A stretch of 64,000 nt of DNA from Hormoscilla sp. GUM202 (GCA_005518205.2 RFFC02000005.1:96049-160048), one strand, 5' to 3'; positions 8,566 through 17,815 are shown, counted from the stretch's first letter. Notes: generated by a model not told the origin, from the letters alone. Numbers and translations: made by a program.

Positions 8566-9891
8566 ATGAAGCTACTTTGCCTGAGTAACGGACATGGAGA
8601 AGATGCGATCGCTGTCAGAATCCTGCGCCAACTAAAATCCTTCGCGGGGCCTCTGGAGTTAGCAGCCCTGCCCTTAGTAGGAGAGGGAGTTGCGTACCGC
8701 GAACTGGGGATTCCGATAATCGGTCCAGTAAAGCCGATGCCTTCTGGAGGCTTTATATATATGGATGGGCGTCAGCTGTGGCGGGATCTAAGGGGTGGCT
8801 TACTGGGCCTGACGATCGCCCAGTGGCAAGCAGTACGCCGTTGGGTAGGGGGATCCCTCGATGGGCGATTTTTTTCGCGTTTTTCGCTTGGGGTAGTGCG
8901 ACGACCGCCTGACTGGTGCATCGAAAGGAAAGGGAAAATACTGGCAGTAGGGGATATTGTACCGCTATTGTTTGCCTGGTGGAGCGGTGGGAAGTATGCT
9001 TTTGTGGGCACGGCCAAGTCGGAATATTTCCTGCGGGATGAAGCAGGGGTACTACCAGGATATGAATGGCAGGCTTGGTCCAGTTCGGTATATCTACCTT
9101 GGGAACGGTGGTTGATGAGTAGCCGCCGCTGTCAGGCCGTTTTTCCCAGAGATTCCCTGACAGCAGCAAGATTAAAACCGGGTAAAATACCGGTTTTCGA
9201 TTTGGGTAATCCGATGATGGATGATTTACAGCCCCAACAGCCAATTGCTGCTTTGGCGCACCCGAATGGGGAAAAAGGGGAACGGGACCGCCAGCTGACG
9301 ATCCTGCTGCTGCCGGGTTCGAGATCGCCGGAAGCTTATGAAAATTGGCAGTTGCTGCTGCAGACTGCTGCTTGTATCCTCGGCAGGAGGCGTTCAAAGG
9401 TGATATTTGCAGGGGCGATCGCGCCTCTCTTAACGGTAGAGAGGATGGGAGAAATGGCTTCATCAGCTGGCTGGCTTCCGCGTGTCGTGAGAACTGATTA
9501 TACTAGAAGCTGCACGGCAAGCATGACCTACATCCAGAAACATGGGACATTGCTTCTGACGGAAAAGGGTTATAATCAATGCTTGCACTGGGCAGATGTG
9601 GCGATCGCCATGGCGGGGACGGCCACAGAACAGTTTGTGGGCTTAGGAAAACCCGCGATCGCGATTCCCGGGGGAGGCCCCCAGTTTACCCCAGCATTTG
9701 CCGAAGCCCAGTCTCGCCTGTTAGGGCCTTCTCTGGTGCTGGTGCAGCAGCCAGGTCAGGTTGCCGATCTTCTAGAAAAACTGTTGCGTGACCCCGACTG
9801 GCTACAGCTGATTTATGAAAATGGCCAGCGGCGGATGGGAAAACCAGGGGCTGCTCGGCGGATCGCGACTTGCTTGACAAAACTCCCCTAG
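8566..9891 (+). CDS. Lipid-A-disaccharide-synthase-related protein
   Basis: A protein of about 441 residues of the cyanobacterial LpxB-like family. I start it at the ATG 8566 (MKLLCLSNGHGEDAIAVRIL) because the upstream 21 codons come from the palindromic repeats and because SNGHGED is the family's N-terminal motif. Further signatures are KPMPSGGFIYMD, AVGDIVPLLFAW, DLGNPMMDDL, LLPGSRSPEAY and, in the nucleotide-sugar half, ADVAIAMAGTATEQFVGLGKP with IPGGGPQFT. The fold is GT-B. The substrate of this subfamily is not established, and it should not be equated with LpxB proper. Confidence 0.85.
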   Translation: MKLLCLSNGHGEDAIAVRILRQLKSFAGPLELAALPLVGEGVAYRELGIPIIGPVKPMPSGGFIYMDGRQLWRDLRGGLLGLTIAQWQAVRRWVGGSLDGRFFSRFSLGVVRRPPDWCIERKGKILAVGDIVPLLFAWWSGGKYAFVGTAKSEYFLRDEAGVLPGYEWQAWSSSVYLPWERWLMSSRRCQAVFPRDSLTAARLKPGKIPVFDLGNPMMDDLQPQQPIAALAHPNGEKGERDRQLTILLLPGSRSPEAYENWQLLLQTAACILGRRRSKVIFAGAIAPLLTVERMGEMASSAGWLPRVVRTDYTRSCTASMTYIQKHGTLLLTEKGYNQCLHWADVAIAMAGTATEQFVGLGKPAIAIPGGGPQFTPAFAEAQSRLLGPSLVLVQQPGQVADLLEKLLRDPDWLQLIYENGQRRMGKPGAARRIATCLTKLP

Positions 9892-10067
9892 GGCAGTTTA
9901 TAGTTAGAATCTCCTGCAACTTAGCGCAGCCTGTTCCCTGGCGGGAGCCGCGTTCCCAGGCAGAGCCGTGGGAACGAGGAGGAACGAGGAAATCTCCGGA
10001 CTCTCCAAATTTTTGGGTTACGATCTGGATAATTGTGCGAAGAGAGTGTTATACTCTGAGAAAGTAT
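9892..10067. other. Intergenic region with a palindromic repeat, family A
   Basis: There is no gene. At 9956-9982 lies GTTCCCAGGCAGAGCCGTGG followed by GAACGAGG, the same palindrome that is found inside lysC about 1.4 kb downstream. TGGTTTT-like promoter elements for the tRNA are not clear-cut; TTATACT at 10049-10055 is a fair -10 candidate. Confidence 0.6.
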
Positions 10068-10141
10068 GGCGAGCGTAGCCAAGTGGTTAAGGCAGTGGAT
10101 TGTGGTTCCACCATTCGCGGGTTCGAGTCCCGTCGTTCGCC
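10068..10141 (+). tRNA. trnH: tRNA-His (anticodon GTG)
   Basis: The 74-nt sequence folds as a cloverleaf: acceptor stem GCGAGCG/CGTTCGC, anticodon loop TTGTGGT with anticodon GTG, and T-arm GCGGG-TTCGAGT-CCCGT. An extra G precedes position 1 and pairs with the discriminator C, the identity feature of histidine tRNAs. CCA is not encoded. A strong hairpin follows 9 bp downstream. Confidence 0.95.
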
Positions 10142-10149
10142 CTTCGTAG

Positions 10150-10189
10150 GACAGGGGTCCCCGCCCTAGGACAGGCGGGGACCCCTGTC
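10150..10189 (+). terminator. Perfect 16-bp hairpin after tRNA-His
   Basis: The arms at 10150-10165 and 10174-10189 (GACAGGGGTCCCCGCC and its complement) are perfectly paired around an 8-nt loop. The downstream T-run is short, so termination is inferred from position and stability. It may equally be a copy of a repeat. Confidence 0.6.
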
Positions 10190-10284
10190 TTGGGTTGAGT
10201 CGATGCACTCGGGGCGCGCTAATCGCACTACCCCTCGCGCACGCTCCGGGCCCCCTCCGCTGTGAGAGTAGAATCGGGAGATAT

Positions 10285-12210
10285 ATGGCAATAATAGTCC
10301 AAAAATATGGTGGCACCTCGGTGGGCACAGTGGAACGGATCCAAGCAGTGGCCCAGCGGGTACAGAAAACGGTGCTCGCTGGCAACTCCCTAGTGGTAGT
10401 GGTTTCGGCAATGGGCAAAACCACTGATGATTTAGTCAAATTAGCCAAAGAAATATCCACAAATCCCAGCCGCCGGGAAATGGATATGCTTCTGTCTACG
10501 GGGGAACAAGTCTCGATCGCCCTGCTGAGTATGGCATTACAGGAATTGGGACAACCAGCGATTTCTCTGACAGGGGCACAGGTGGGCATCGTTACGGAAG
10601 CGAAACATTCTCGGGCCCGGATTTTGGAAATTTCTACAGAACGGATCGCCGGTCACCTGGATGAGGGGAAAGTGGTGGTTGTAGCAGGTTTCCAAGGCGT
10701 CACAAGCAGCGCATTACCAGGCGGTCGCCAGGTAACGAGGGAAATTACCACCCTGGGACGGGGAGGTTCGGATACTTCAGCAGTGGCGCTGGCAGCGGCC
10801 CTAGAAGCATGCTGCTGCGAAATTTACACTGATGTGCCGGGGATTTTAACCGCCGACCCCAGGTTGATACCGGATGCGCAGGTGATGGCGGAAATAACCT
10901 GCGATGAAATGCTGGAACTTGCTAGCTTGGGTGCGAAAGTTCTGCATCCACGGGCGGTGGAGATTGCTCGCAATTACGGCATTACTTTAGTGGTAAAATC
11001 CAGCTGGACGGATGAGGCGGGTACGAAGGTAATCTCCCCAAGTCCTTGCGCCCGTTCTCTAGAAGGTTTGGAACTCGTCTACCCTGTAGATGCGGTGGAA
11101 TTTGATGCCGATCAAGGTAAGGTGTCCATGCTGCGAGTGCCCGATCGCCCGGGAGTAGCAGCAGAGTTGTTTGGCGAGATTGGGCGTCAGGATATAGATG
11201 TAGATCTGATTATCCAATCGATCCACGAAGGCAATACTAATGACATTGCCTTTACCGTTGCTAGCAATGCTGCCAGTCGGGCGTCTTCTGTGGCAACTGC
11301 TATTCTACCAGCTTTGGGAAGCAGTCAGGCGCGTTCCCAGGCGGTCCCCAGGGAACGAGGTGAGGTGATGGCAGACAATAATATTGCCAAAGTCAGTATT
11401 GTGGGTGCGGGGATGATCGGGCGTCCCGGCGTGGCTGCCCAGATGTTTGCTACTCTAGCAGATGCGGGGATTAATATCGGAATGATTTCGGCATCGGAGA
11501 TTAAAGTCAGCTGCACGATCGCTGCCCAAGAGGGCGATCGTGCGGTGGAGATCCTCTGCCAAGCGTTCGATGTCAGCAGTCATCAAGCAACGTTCCCAGG
11601 CAGAGCCGTGGGAACGAGCGCGCTTCCAGGCAGAGCCGTGGGAACGAGTCCAGAAACTCCGGTCCGGGGTGTGGCCCTGGATAAAAATCAAGCGCGTTTG
11701 GCGATCCTGTCTGTACCCGATCGCCCGGGAATAGCAGCTCAAATCTTCGGTCTGCTAGCCCAACATCAGATCAGCGTTGATATAATTATCCAGTCCCAGC
11801 GCTGTCGGGTGATTAATGGCGTCCCGACTCGCGATATTGCCTTTACTGTAGCACAAAGCCAAGTGGAAATTGCCCGGCTGGCTTTAGAAGAACTGCGAGC
11901 GGTCCGCGGACGGCCCGAAAAATCGGTCCGCGGACGGCCCGAAAAATCGGAATGGGGCTATAGTGAAATTGTAGTTCGTAGGGCGATCGCCAAAGTCAGC
12001 GCTGTTGGTATAGGGATGGTCAAGCATCCCGGCGTAGCGGCCCAGATGTTTGCCGCCTTAGCCGCACAGCAGATTAACATCGAAATGATTGCTACTTCAG
12101 AAATCAAAATTAGCTGCGTCGTAGCGGAAGCAGAAGGAGTGAAAGCCTTACAAGCTATCCATGCTGTCTTTGGACTTGCTGGGGGCCAAACAATCATGGT
12201 TCCCCCTTAG
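10285..12210 (+). CDS. lysC: Aspartate kinase with four ACT domains and repeat-derived linkers
   Basis: The enzyme phosphorylates aspartate, the first step to lysine, threonine and methionine. The start ATG 10285 gives MAIIVQKYGGTSVGTVERIQ, with the kinase signature KYGGTS. Further kinase motifs are VVVVSAMGKTTDDL, GRGGSDTSAVALAAAL and EIYTDVPGILTADPR. The C-terminal half has four ACT domains in two pairs (starts near VSMLRVPDRPGVAAELF, KVSIVGAGMIGRPGVAAQMF, LAILSVPDRPGIAAQIFGLL and KVSAVGIGMVKHPGVAAQMF), the usual cyanobacterial layout for feedback control. It is about 641 residues, longer than the usual ~600. The excess lies in the linkers between ACT domains, where palindromic repeats at 11332-11359 and 11591-11648 and a 24-bp tandem repeat at 11903-11950 are translated in frame. 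Confidence 0.95.
   Translation: MAIIVQKYGGTSVGTVERIQAVAQRVQKTVLAGNSLVVVVSAMGKTTDDLVKLAKEISTNPSRREMDMLLSTGEQVSIALLSMALQELGQPAISLTGAQVGIVTEAKHSRARILEISTERIAGHLDEGKVVVVAGFQGVTSSALPGGRQVTREITTLGRGGSDTSAVALAAALEACCCEIYTDVPGILTADPRLIPDAQVMAEITCDEMLELASLGAKVLHPRAVEIARNYGITLVVKSSWTDEAGTKVISPSPCARSLEGLELVYPVDAVEFDADQGKVSMLRVPDRPGVAAELFGEIGRQDIDVDLIIQSIHEGNTNDIAFTVASNAASRASSVATAILPALGSSQARSQAVPRERGEVMADNNIAKVSIVGAGMIGRPGVAAQMFATLADAGINIGMISASEIKVSCTIAAQEGDRAVEILCQAFDVSSHQATFPGRAVGTSALPGRAVGTSPETPVRGVALDKNQARLAILSVPDRPGIAAQIFGLLAQHQISVDIIIQSQRCRVINGVPTRDIAFTVAQSQVEIARLALEELRAVRGRPEKSVRGRPEKSEWGYSEIVVRRAIAKVSAVGIGMVKHPGVAAQMFAALAAQQINIEMIATSEIKISCVVAEAEGVKALQAIHAVFGLAGGQTIMVPP
11591..11648. repeat. Two family A palindromes translated inside lysC
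   Basis: Two adjacent 28-bp copies, the first starting CGTTCCCAGGCAGAGCCGTG, encode FPGRAVGTSALPGRAVGTS in the linker between the second and third ACT domains. A diverged copy lies at 11332-11359 in the previous linker. The same palindrome occurs outside genes at 9956-9982. Confidence 0.9.
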
Positions 12211-12268
12211 GGCGATCGGGCTTTTTGGGCATTGCCCACCTGAAAAACTTAGCTGCACAGGCCAGTTA

Positions 12269-12634
12269 TTAGATAGACTTGAGGGCGTAGAAGAGGAAGG
12301 AATTGATAAATCCGAGGGCGAGGGAACCCAGCAAGGCACTAACTATACCCCCGCGCAAGCGAAATCCCGAGACCAAAGCAGCGGCTAAGCCAAAGATGAT
12401 GGCATTAACTAAGATCGCGACCAGAGTAATATTAAGCATGTTAAGGGGCAAACCAAAATACTGAAAAGCGGGAACCTGCAGCGCATTCAATATTCCAAAA
12501 GCTGCTGCCGATATCATTGCTTTCTCGAAACTGTCAATTTCAACACCCAAAAATGGCAGTTTTGAGATAATAAACAAGCTGACCGATGTCACTAACCAGT
12601 AAACGACTATTTGGACAAGAGGTCCAAGATCCAT
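12269..12634 (-). CDS. Phage-holin-4-2-family membrane protein
   Basis: A 121-residue, very hydrophobic protein with four predicted membrane segments: VVYWLVTSVSLFIISKLPFL, AMISAAAFGILNALQVPAF, LVAILVNAIIFGLAAALV and IVSALLGSLALGFINSFLF. The pattern GLPLNMLNITL...AIIFGLAA is typical of the small YvlD/phage holin 4-2 family widespread in bacteria. No phage genes are near, so a lysis role is unlikely. It is convergent with lysC. Confidence 0.8.
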   Translation of the reverse strand: MDLGPLVQIVVYWLVTSVSLFIISKLPFLGVEIDSFEKAMISAAAFGILNALQVPAFQYFGLPLNMLNITLVAILVNAIIFGLAAALVSGFRLRGGIVSALLGSLALGFINSFLFYALKSI

Positions 12635-13300
12635 TGATATACTCCCTTTCTAAAGTTTATGTCTGAGTAATAATTATCTAGATTCTCCATATTATAACTA
12701 TTTAGAGCCAATTGCTGATTAGCTTTACAAAACTTAATCATAATAAATAGGACCGTTATCCCAATACTTCTCGGTTAACGGGACTTAGACAAAATTTAAG
12801 CCCAAATCAAGCCGAAACTCGCTTTGTGAGCGGCAAATACATCAACATTGTTACCGAGCCAACGCATAAACCGATAAGAGACAGCTGTACGAAAAGCCTC
12901 TAACGCTTCAACAAATGTTTTTAATGGTCTCGACGCCCATTGTCGCGCTAGACCACCGGTCAACCAATGCCAGAGAATAAAAGTATAAGCACAAAAAACT
13001 AATATCCAATGACGCTCAATACTTTTTTTTCCTCTAACTTGACATTCTTTTAAACCTAACCAACCTTTTACCGTTCGGTAAAAAACTTCAACCCAATTGC
13101 GTTGTGAATAGGTAGTAACTATCCATAATGCTGTGGCTTTTTCAATGGGAGCATTGGTGATTAAATAATCAATTTCCGTTGCCGAGGAAACAGTTTTTGC
13201 ATTCATTACGATAGCTACTGTTCGTTTACCTGACATCCCGGAAATTTCGATTTTTATTGTTGCTACCCAAACCCTTCGAGGTTTTTGTAACTCGAGATTA

Positions 13301-14371
13301 CAGCTTGTTCAGGAAACAAGTAGAACATTTTTGTGCTAAACTAGAGCTATACTCAATGCAGACCTTATTCAGCTATGGGACGTTACTCTCTGGACCTTAG
13401 ACAAAAAGTCGTCACTGCTTATAAATTGGGCAAAGGCTCGAGGAGGCAACTTGCCGAGCAGTTTATGCTCAGTCCTGCTACTGTTCATAGTTATATAAAA
13501 CAATATCGAGAAACGCAAGATCTAACCCCTAAAAAACCCGGCCCCAAACGTCCGGGCAAGCTAGAAGCCTATCGAGACTTGATCGTGAAGATGGTAAAAG
13601 ATTACCCAGATTGTCCGGTAGGCTGAGGGAACATCTGTTAAATGAGCAGGATGTTTATGTCAGTGTAGGGGGGATGTGTGAGTTCCTAAAAAAAGAAGGC
13701 TTAACTCTTAAAAAAAAACTTACCGGGCAGAAAAAGTAGCAACTCCAGCAGTTCAACAGCAGCGAGTTGATTACCGAGAGCGGGTTCGAGATGTCCCACA
13801 GGGAAAATTGATATTTATTGATGAGGCAGCTTTCTGGATAGGGATGAGTCGCGAAATGGCCAGGTCGTGTCCGAGAGCGCCGGTGGGCGTCTCTGGACAC
13901 GAGAGTGAAAAAGGTAAAAAGGCATTCTATTTAAGACCATTTTATAAGGGCAGGAAAATGACGTTAATCGGAGCAATAAGTATTGAAAGGGTTGTGGCGA
14001 AAAAAGCAATTAAAGGCTCTATGAAAGGTAAGGATTTTAAGGATTTTGTTGAACATGACCTGGTGGAGAAGCTGAATCCCGGGGATGTGGTAGTTATGGA
14101 TAACCTTAATATCCATAAAATGAAAGGTATCGAAGAACTGATAGTCGCTACGGGAGCAAGAGTAGAATATTTATCACCCTACTCACCAGACTTCAATCCT
14201 ATTGAGATGTTGTGGTCAACGGTTAAGTCACTGGTCAGAATGTTCCCAACACGAGCAATGGAGGCGCTAGAAAAGTTAATTGAACTTGCTCTAATGCTGA
14301 TTGGAACAAATACGTTTAAAAACTGGTTTACTAAATGCTGTTATTGTACTAGCTAACTTGTGAACAATATG
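13301..14371 (+). mobile_element. IS630-family element nested in the IS701-like transposase gene
   Basis: The left end is CAGCTTGTTCA and the right end TGAACAATATG, imperfect inverted repeats. TA flanks both sides (13299-13300 and 14372-14373), as expected from TA-targeting IS630/Tc1-mariner elements. Deleting the element and one TA restores the open frame of the host transposase codon for codon. Confidence 0.9.
13375..14356 (+). pseudogene. IS630 transposase, frameshifted, with an in-frame palindrome
   Basis: The N-terminal part (MGRYSLDLRQKVVTAYKLGK, HTH with RQLAEQFMLSPATVHSYIKQ) ends at a stop near 13626. A second frame continues RLREHLLNEQDVYVSVGG, and at a run of nine A residues (about 13709-13718) the frame changes again to reach the catalytic half: GKLIFIDEAAFW, VVMDNLNIHK and LSPYSPDFNPIEMLWS, the DDE residues of IS630. 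The A-run could allow slippage, but the first break needs another shift. After EMARS the palindrome at 13865-13902 inserts SCPRAPVGVSGHE, so this copy is probably inactive. Confidence 0.8.
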
Positions 14372-15454
14372 TAATAGAACTGAAAGATTCTTCTGGTAAT
14401 ATTGCTGTCAGTTCATCTAATCTCATTTTTGTTTTTTGTCCGGTCTCTATTTCTACTTCGACGTTTCTATTCTTGGCGACAACTCCAATATAAATTAATC
14501 CTCTCTTTTCTAGTTCTTTTAAAAAAGGTCCATTATTACCATAACCTCCATCTATTAACGTCACTTCAGGACGTTCGCCTCTATTTAAACATCGAGCAAT
14601 TAGTTCTAAAGCTAACTCGGGTTTTTTCTTGAATTCGGGATCTTCTTTTCCTTTCTCTAAAGAATCGGCATGTAAATATTGAGCAAAATCTAATGGTAAA
14701 CTTCTTACTCCATCATAGAGATGAGTTGTTACCATTACAAGCCCGTTATCAGTAGAGCCCAACTTCCCCAATATATTGTCGTCCTACCCCTTCAGTTAAT
14801 ATGCCGCTTTTTCGATGACCTGTGTCGTCCACTATTAAGTTAAAATTTTTCCTATGTTTTGTTTGACGACAGATATTCATTATCTCTAATCGCCTTTCAT
14901 TTACACGAGAAGCAGACCAAGGAGACTCGGTTATAAAGTGATGCAATTTGTGATAAGAAACTCCCACAGTATTTTTCGATATTTGAGAGATATTTTTTCG
15001 CTCACTTTCTCCTAATAACCCCCCTAAATAATTACGGAACTCTCTTCGTTGAGCTTGACGACTAAAGACATCATCAAAGCGACGACACCATTTCTCAAAG
15101 CCAGGTGGCATGGCCTGAGCAACTGTTTCTTTCATGTTGTTTTCTCCTCCTACGGTGAGGGCCAATTAGTAGTATAATATACTGATATACAGGATATTTA
15201 CTTAAAAAACCACTTCTGGGAAACTCCGTACATCTATATGCTACCGTGAAACCGTGTCCGTTGACGTATAATGCCTATTATACATGGAATTCAGCCGCTT
15301 TAGGGGGAAGTTTTTGTTTAAGTCCCGTTAATAACTTGTCCGCTCCGAGGGAAGCATCCCGGAGCACGAGCGCTTAAGCGAGTGTCGCACTGATGTATTT
15401 GCGATCGGTGTCTTCCGCATGCGGAAGGCGCCGAAGTGCTCACCTCCCGGGCCG

Positions 15455-15817
15455 AACCCACCGATAAAATCACTGGGTTTTCTAAGGGAGCCGACGACTA
15501 CCTCACCAAACCCTTTAATCTTGAAGAACTGAAATACCGGGTAGAGGCGATAACAAGTATGGGAGTACGAATATGAAGGGGATCCGCGAGTTTTGGACGT
15601 ACATATCGGTCAAATTCGCAGTCCGCTGGAAACTGACAATCAACTAAGTAGTTAGACAAAAATAATTGCACATAGCCATGGGCGACATGCTCCGGATATG
15701 GAGACTAGCGCGAGAGAGTGTGTGAAATTAATTTTGTCCATGTACTTAACACTGATTCAGACAGTGCGGGGTGTTGGTTATAAGTTTGAGGCTCCCAAGA
15801 ACAGTAAACGGAACTAG
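15455..15817 (+). pseudogene. OmpR-type response regulator relic
   Basis: The first piece reads VLTSRAEPTDKITGFSKGAD followed by DYLTKPFNLEELKYRVEA, the end of a receiver domain with the conserved Lys. After a stop, RVLDVHIGQIRSPLETDNQ is the recognition-helix region of the winged-helix domain. A MITE interrupts here, and LTLIQTVRGVGYKFEAPKNS ends the protein at 15817. The receiver Asp region is missing, probably lost with the IS insertion to the left. Its stop codon overlaps that of trpF on the other strand. Confidence 0.8.
15645..15748. mobile_element. 104-bp MITE derived from the IS630-type element found at 50498 and 60760
   Basis: The left end TAAGTAGTTAGACAAAAATA and the right end ATTTTGTCCATGTACTTA are inverted repeats of each other. 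They match the ends of the two full IS copies (AGTAGTTGGACAAAATTAAT and ATTTTGTCTGACTACT). There is no transposase. It lies inside the DNA-binding domain of the response-regulator relic, so it is an insertion with a visible host site. Confidence 0.8.
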
Positions 15818-16440
15818 AGCGCCAGTTTCTCAAACAAGAGGGCAATTTTCGCCAGATCCTTATTTCCAGGTTGGCGCTCTACACCGCTGGATAGATCGAT
15901 ACCATTGGGGTGAACTAGATCCAGGGCTGATTGGACATTGTCCGGTGTTAAGCCACCGGCAAGGAACCAGGGGCACCGGGGATGAAATTGCTTTAAGGCA
16001 GACCAGTCCAGGGTTTTGCCTGTACCTCCAAGCTTTTCTGGATCGTAGGCGTCTAGTAATATAGCATCTACACAGTCAATGTACAGATCTGCCTGATTTA
16101 AGGCCTCTTGCGTCTTTACTCTCAGGGCTTTAATAATTTCTATCTTCGGCAGGGCACGACGCAACTGGTGGCAAAATTCCGGTGACTCGCTGCCATGCAG
16201 CTGGACGCCACTCAATTGGGCAGTTGCCACCGTTTGACAGATTTCTTCTAAGGGGGCGTTGGCAAACACGCCGATGCGGTCGATCGCTCCTGGCAACTGC
16301 TCTACCACCACCCGGATATTTTCAGGCGTTATGTAACGCTCAGAGGACCGCACGCAGATAAACCCTAGTGCTGTTGCTCCTAACTGGGCGATCGCCATCG
16401 CCTGTGAAGCTATTGTTATCCCACAAATTTTGACTCGCAT
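15814..16440 (-). CDS. trpF: Phosphoribosylanthranilate isomerase
   Basis: A 208-residue TIM-barrel enzyme that performs the Amadori rearrangement in tryptophan synthesis. It starts [20 protein letters not shown] with the catalytic Cys in [56 protein letters not shown] with the catalytic Asp, [11 protein letters not shown] and [16 protein letters not shown] are all present. Length is typical and nothing is missing. It is a single-gene unit here, bordered by relics upstream of its 3' end. Confidence 0.97.
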   Translation of the reverse strand: MRVKICGITIASQAMAIAQLGATALGFICVRSSERYITPENIRVVVEQLPGAIDRIGVFANAPLEEICQTVATAQLSGVQLHGSESPEFCHQLRRALPKIEIIKALRVKTQEALNQADLYIDCVDAILLDAYDPEKLGGTGKTLDWSALKQFHPRCPWFLAGGLTPDNVQSALDLVHPNGIDLSSGVERQPGNKDLAKIALLFEKLAL

Positions 16441-16708
16441 ATATCTATTGTAAATTGTGAATTGTGAATTGTGAATTAATTATTAACAATATAAGAACTG
16501 CTTATAACTAGCGATCGCGTACCAGGCCCACCAGCGATGGATATCTCTGATATCGAACAACCACTGACAACTAACTACCCATTTTGGCTTCTGGCTGGGC
16601 CGTTGAATGTTAAGTTATATTAATTTATGAAACGAAATGATGGCTTTGTCAAAAAGTAATTTAAAATTATTAAAGCTTGTAAAAATAAATCGACGCAGGA
16701 GAATAGGT

Positions 16709-16936
16709 ATGAGTACAGAGTGGTCTTTGAGTGTAGGCTTGACCATGATTATCTGCAATATAGTGGCGATCGCCCTAGGCAAGTTCTTCATCCAACAGAA
16801 GGGTGCTGGTCCAGCATTGCCGGGAGGGCCCTTTTTCGGGGGTATGGGCTTGCCTGAGTTGCTGGCAACCACCAGCCTGGGTCACATCCTAGGAGCTGGC
16901 ACTATATTGGGCCTGAGCAGCGCTGGCATGTTCTAA
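16709..16936 (+). CDS. psaK: Photosystem I subunit PsaK
   Basis: The start ATG 16709 lies 8 bp after GCAGGAG, and gives 75 residues (MSTEWSLSVGLTMIICNIVA...). Codons upstream to 16637 are open but lysine- and arginine-rich and not PsaK-like. Two membrane segments (SVGLTMIICNIVAIALGKFF and GHILGAGTILGLSSAGMF) flank the stromal loop with the KGAGPALPGGPFFGGMGLPE motif. PsaK sits at the edge of photosystem I and helps connect antenna complexes. It is monocistronic and followed by a hairpin at 17004. Confidence 0.93.
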   Translation: MSTEWSLSVGLTMIICNIVAIALGKFFIQQKGAGPALPGGPFFGGMGLPELLATTSLGHILGAGTILGLSSAGMF

Positions 16937-17003
16937 AAGTTAGCTCGCTCGACAGTAGGCGATCGGCTGTCGGGAGGTCGATCGCCGCAGGACCCAGGTT
17001 CTT

Positions 17004-17031
17004 GAGTAGGGGAAGCATAAATCTCCTACTC
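17004..17031 (+). terminator. Hairpin downstream of psaK
   Basis: GAGTAGGGGA pairs with TCTCCTACTC around an 8-nt loop, followed by CCCTTATG. Terminator function is inferred from position. Confidence 0.5.
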
Positions 17032-17213
17032 CCTTATGTATTATACAACAATGGGTGTCAAAACCGAACGGGGGGAGAATCAATTAACCATTACTTGGGG
17101 ACAAAAATGAGTCGATCGCCCCCCGAATTTGATGCGATCGATTAATGTCTCGCACAGGCGGTAGGAATAAACTAGGCAAAACTAGATGTTGCCCATAGGT
17201 CTAATATTAATTG

Positions 17214-17445
17214 ATGAACGGGAGGGCCCGCGATCGGGCCTGCTTCAGCCGTTCTGCTAAAACCCGCACTTGAGGTTCCCGGATAATAGAGAAATGGTCG
17301 CCGGAAATCTCGTGAATTTCAATTTCTCCAGCGACTAAATCTCCCCAACCTAAAGTGCGATCGGCCGCTACATCGATCTGCTGCTAGCTGGCATTGAACA
17401 GGGCGATATTCTCTAGATATCGGTACATCCCCCGAGGCTCCTTCA
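17214..17445 (-). pseudogene. Relic of an NRPS/PKS-type thioesterase C-terminus
   Basis: Reading the minus strand gives KEPRGMYRYLENIALFNAS, a stop, QQIDVAADRTLGWGDLVAGE, then IEIHEISGDHFSIIREPQVR and VLAERLKQA. The GDHF motif with the catalytic His and the following EP.V..L are typical of thioesterase domains that end non-ribosomal peptide and polyketide enzymes. The N-terminal half with the nucleophile Ser is gone and there is an internal stop. Confidence 0.65.
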
Positions 17446-17479
17446 TTTCTTCAGTATGCGCGATCGCTTTTTTTTAATT

Positions 17480-17815
17480 AAACTCTTTTCCACAACTTCA
17501 CTTTTTTATCCTCACTAGCACTTGCTATGGTTTTACCATCAGGACTAAAAGCCAGGGATGTTACTGCTCGCTCGTGTTTATTATCTTCGTCGGGTGAAAC
17601 TGCATCTTTCATGGTTTTAATATCTCAAATTTTAATTATACCCCGATCATCTCCACTAGCAATTAATTCACCATCAGGGCTAAAAGCAACTGCTCTAACT
17701 ATAGCTGAGTGTTGTCCTATTGTTCACCCCGATCGACGTCCCAAAGTTTAATACTACCGTCATTGCCACCGCTAACAAGTTTTTTACCGTCAGGACTAAA
17801 AGCTAATGAATTGAT
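17480..17815 (-). pseudogene. WD40-repeat relic
   Basis: The minus strand carries three WD40-type blades, [20 protein letters not shown] with VKLWK, a damaged middle blade, and [20 protein letters not shown] with SIKLWD, separated by stops and frame changes. It lies head-to-head with an NB-ARC relic on the plus strand; WD40 and NB-ARC domains are normally parts of one protein, so an inversion has probably occurred. Confidence 0.7.

Larger units (their letters stand above)
12796..15135 (-). pseudogene. IS701-like (DDE) transposase, split and frameshifted
   Basis: The gene starts at about 15135 after a GGAGGAGAAAACAAC ribosome site (MKETVAQAMPPGFEKWCRR). The N-terminal piece contains the first catalytic region (FNLIVDDTGHRKSG...GRQYIG). 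A frameshift at a GGGG run near 14765 moves the frame, and LGSTDNGLVMV continues in the next frame with VTLIDGGYGNNGPFL. The nested IS630 then splits the frame after ESFSSI. On its far side the frame resumes exactly (NLELQKPRRVWV) and runs through NWVEVFYRTVKGWLGLKECQ, the third catalytic region, to 12796. Confidence 0.85.
12775..15331 (-). mobile_element. IS701-like insertion sequence disrupted by a nested IS630 element
   Basis: The inverted ends are TTAACGGGACTTAGACAAAA at the left and its near-complement ending GTCCCGTTAA at the right. Removing the nested element (13301-14371) and one TA leaves about 1.48 kb, a normal size for this group. The TTAA at both outer borders may be part of the inverted repeat or a 4-bp target duplication. 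The right side abuts the relic of a response regulator. The element is dead: its transposase has a frameshift and carries the nested insertion. Confidence 0.8.

Noticed and set aside
8753..9463. 236-residue minus-strand ORF
   Set aside because: It lies wholly inside the lpxB-like gene on the opposite strand and has no protein-like motif.
9870..10169. ORF spanning tRNA-His
   Set aside because: It covers a clear tRNA gene and repeat DNA and is not protein-like.
12269..12634. Prophage remnant on account of the holin-like gene
   Set aside because: This membrane family is common in chromosomes without phages and no other phage gene is near.
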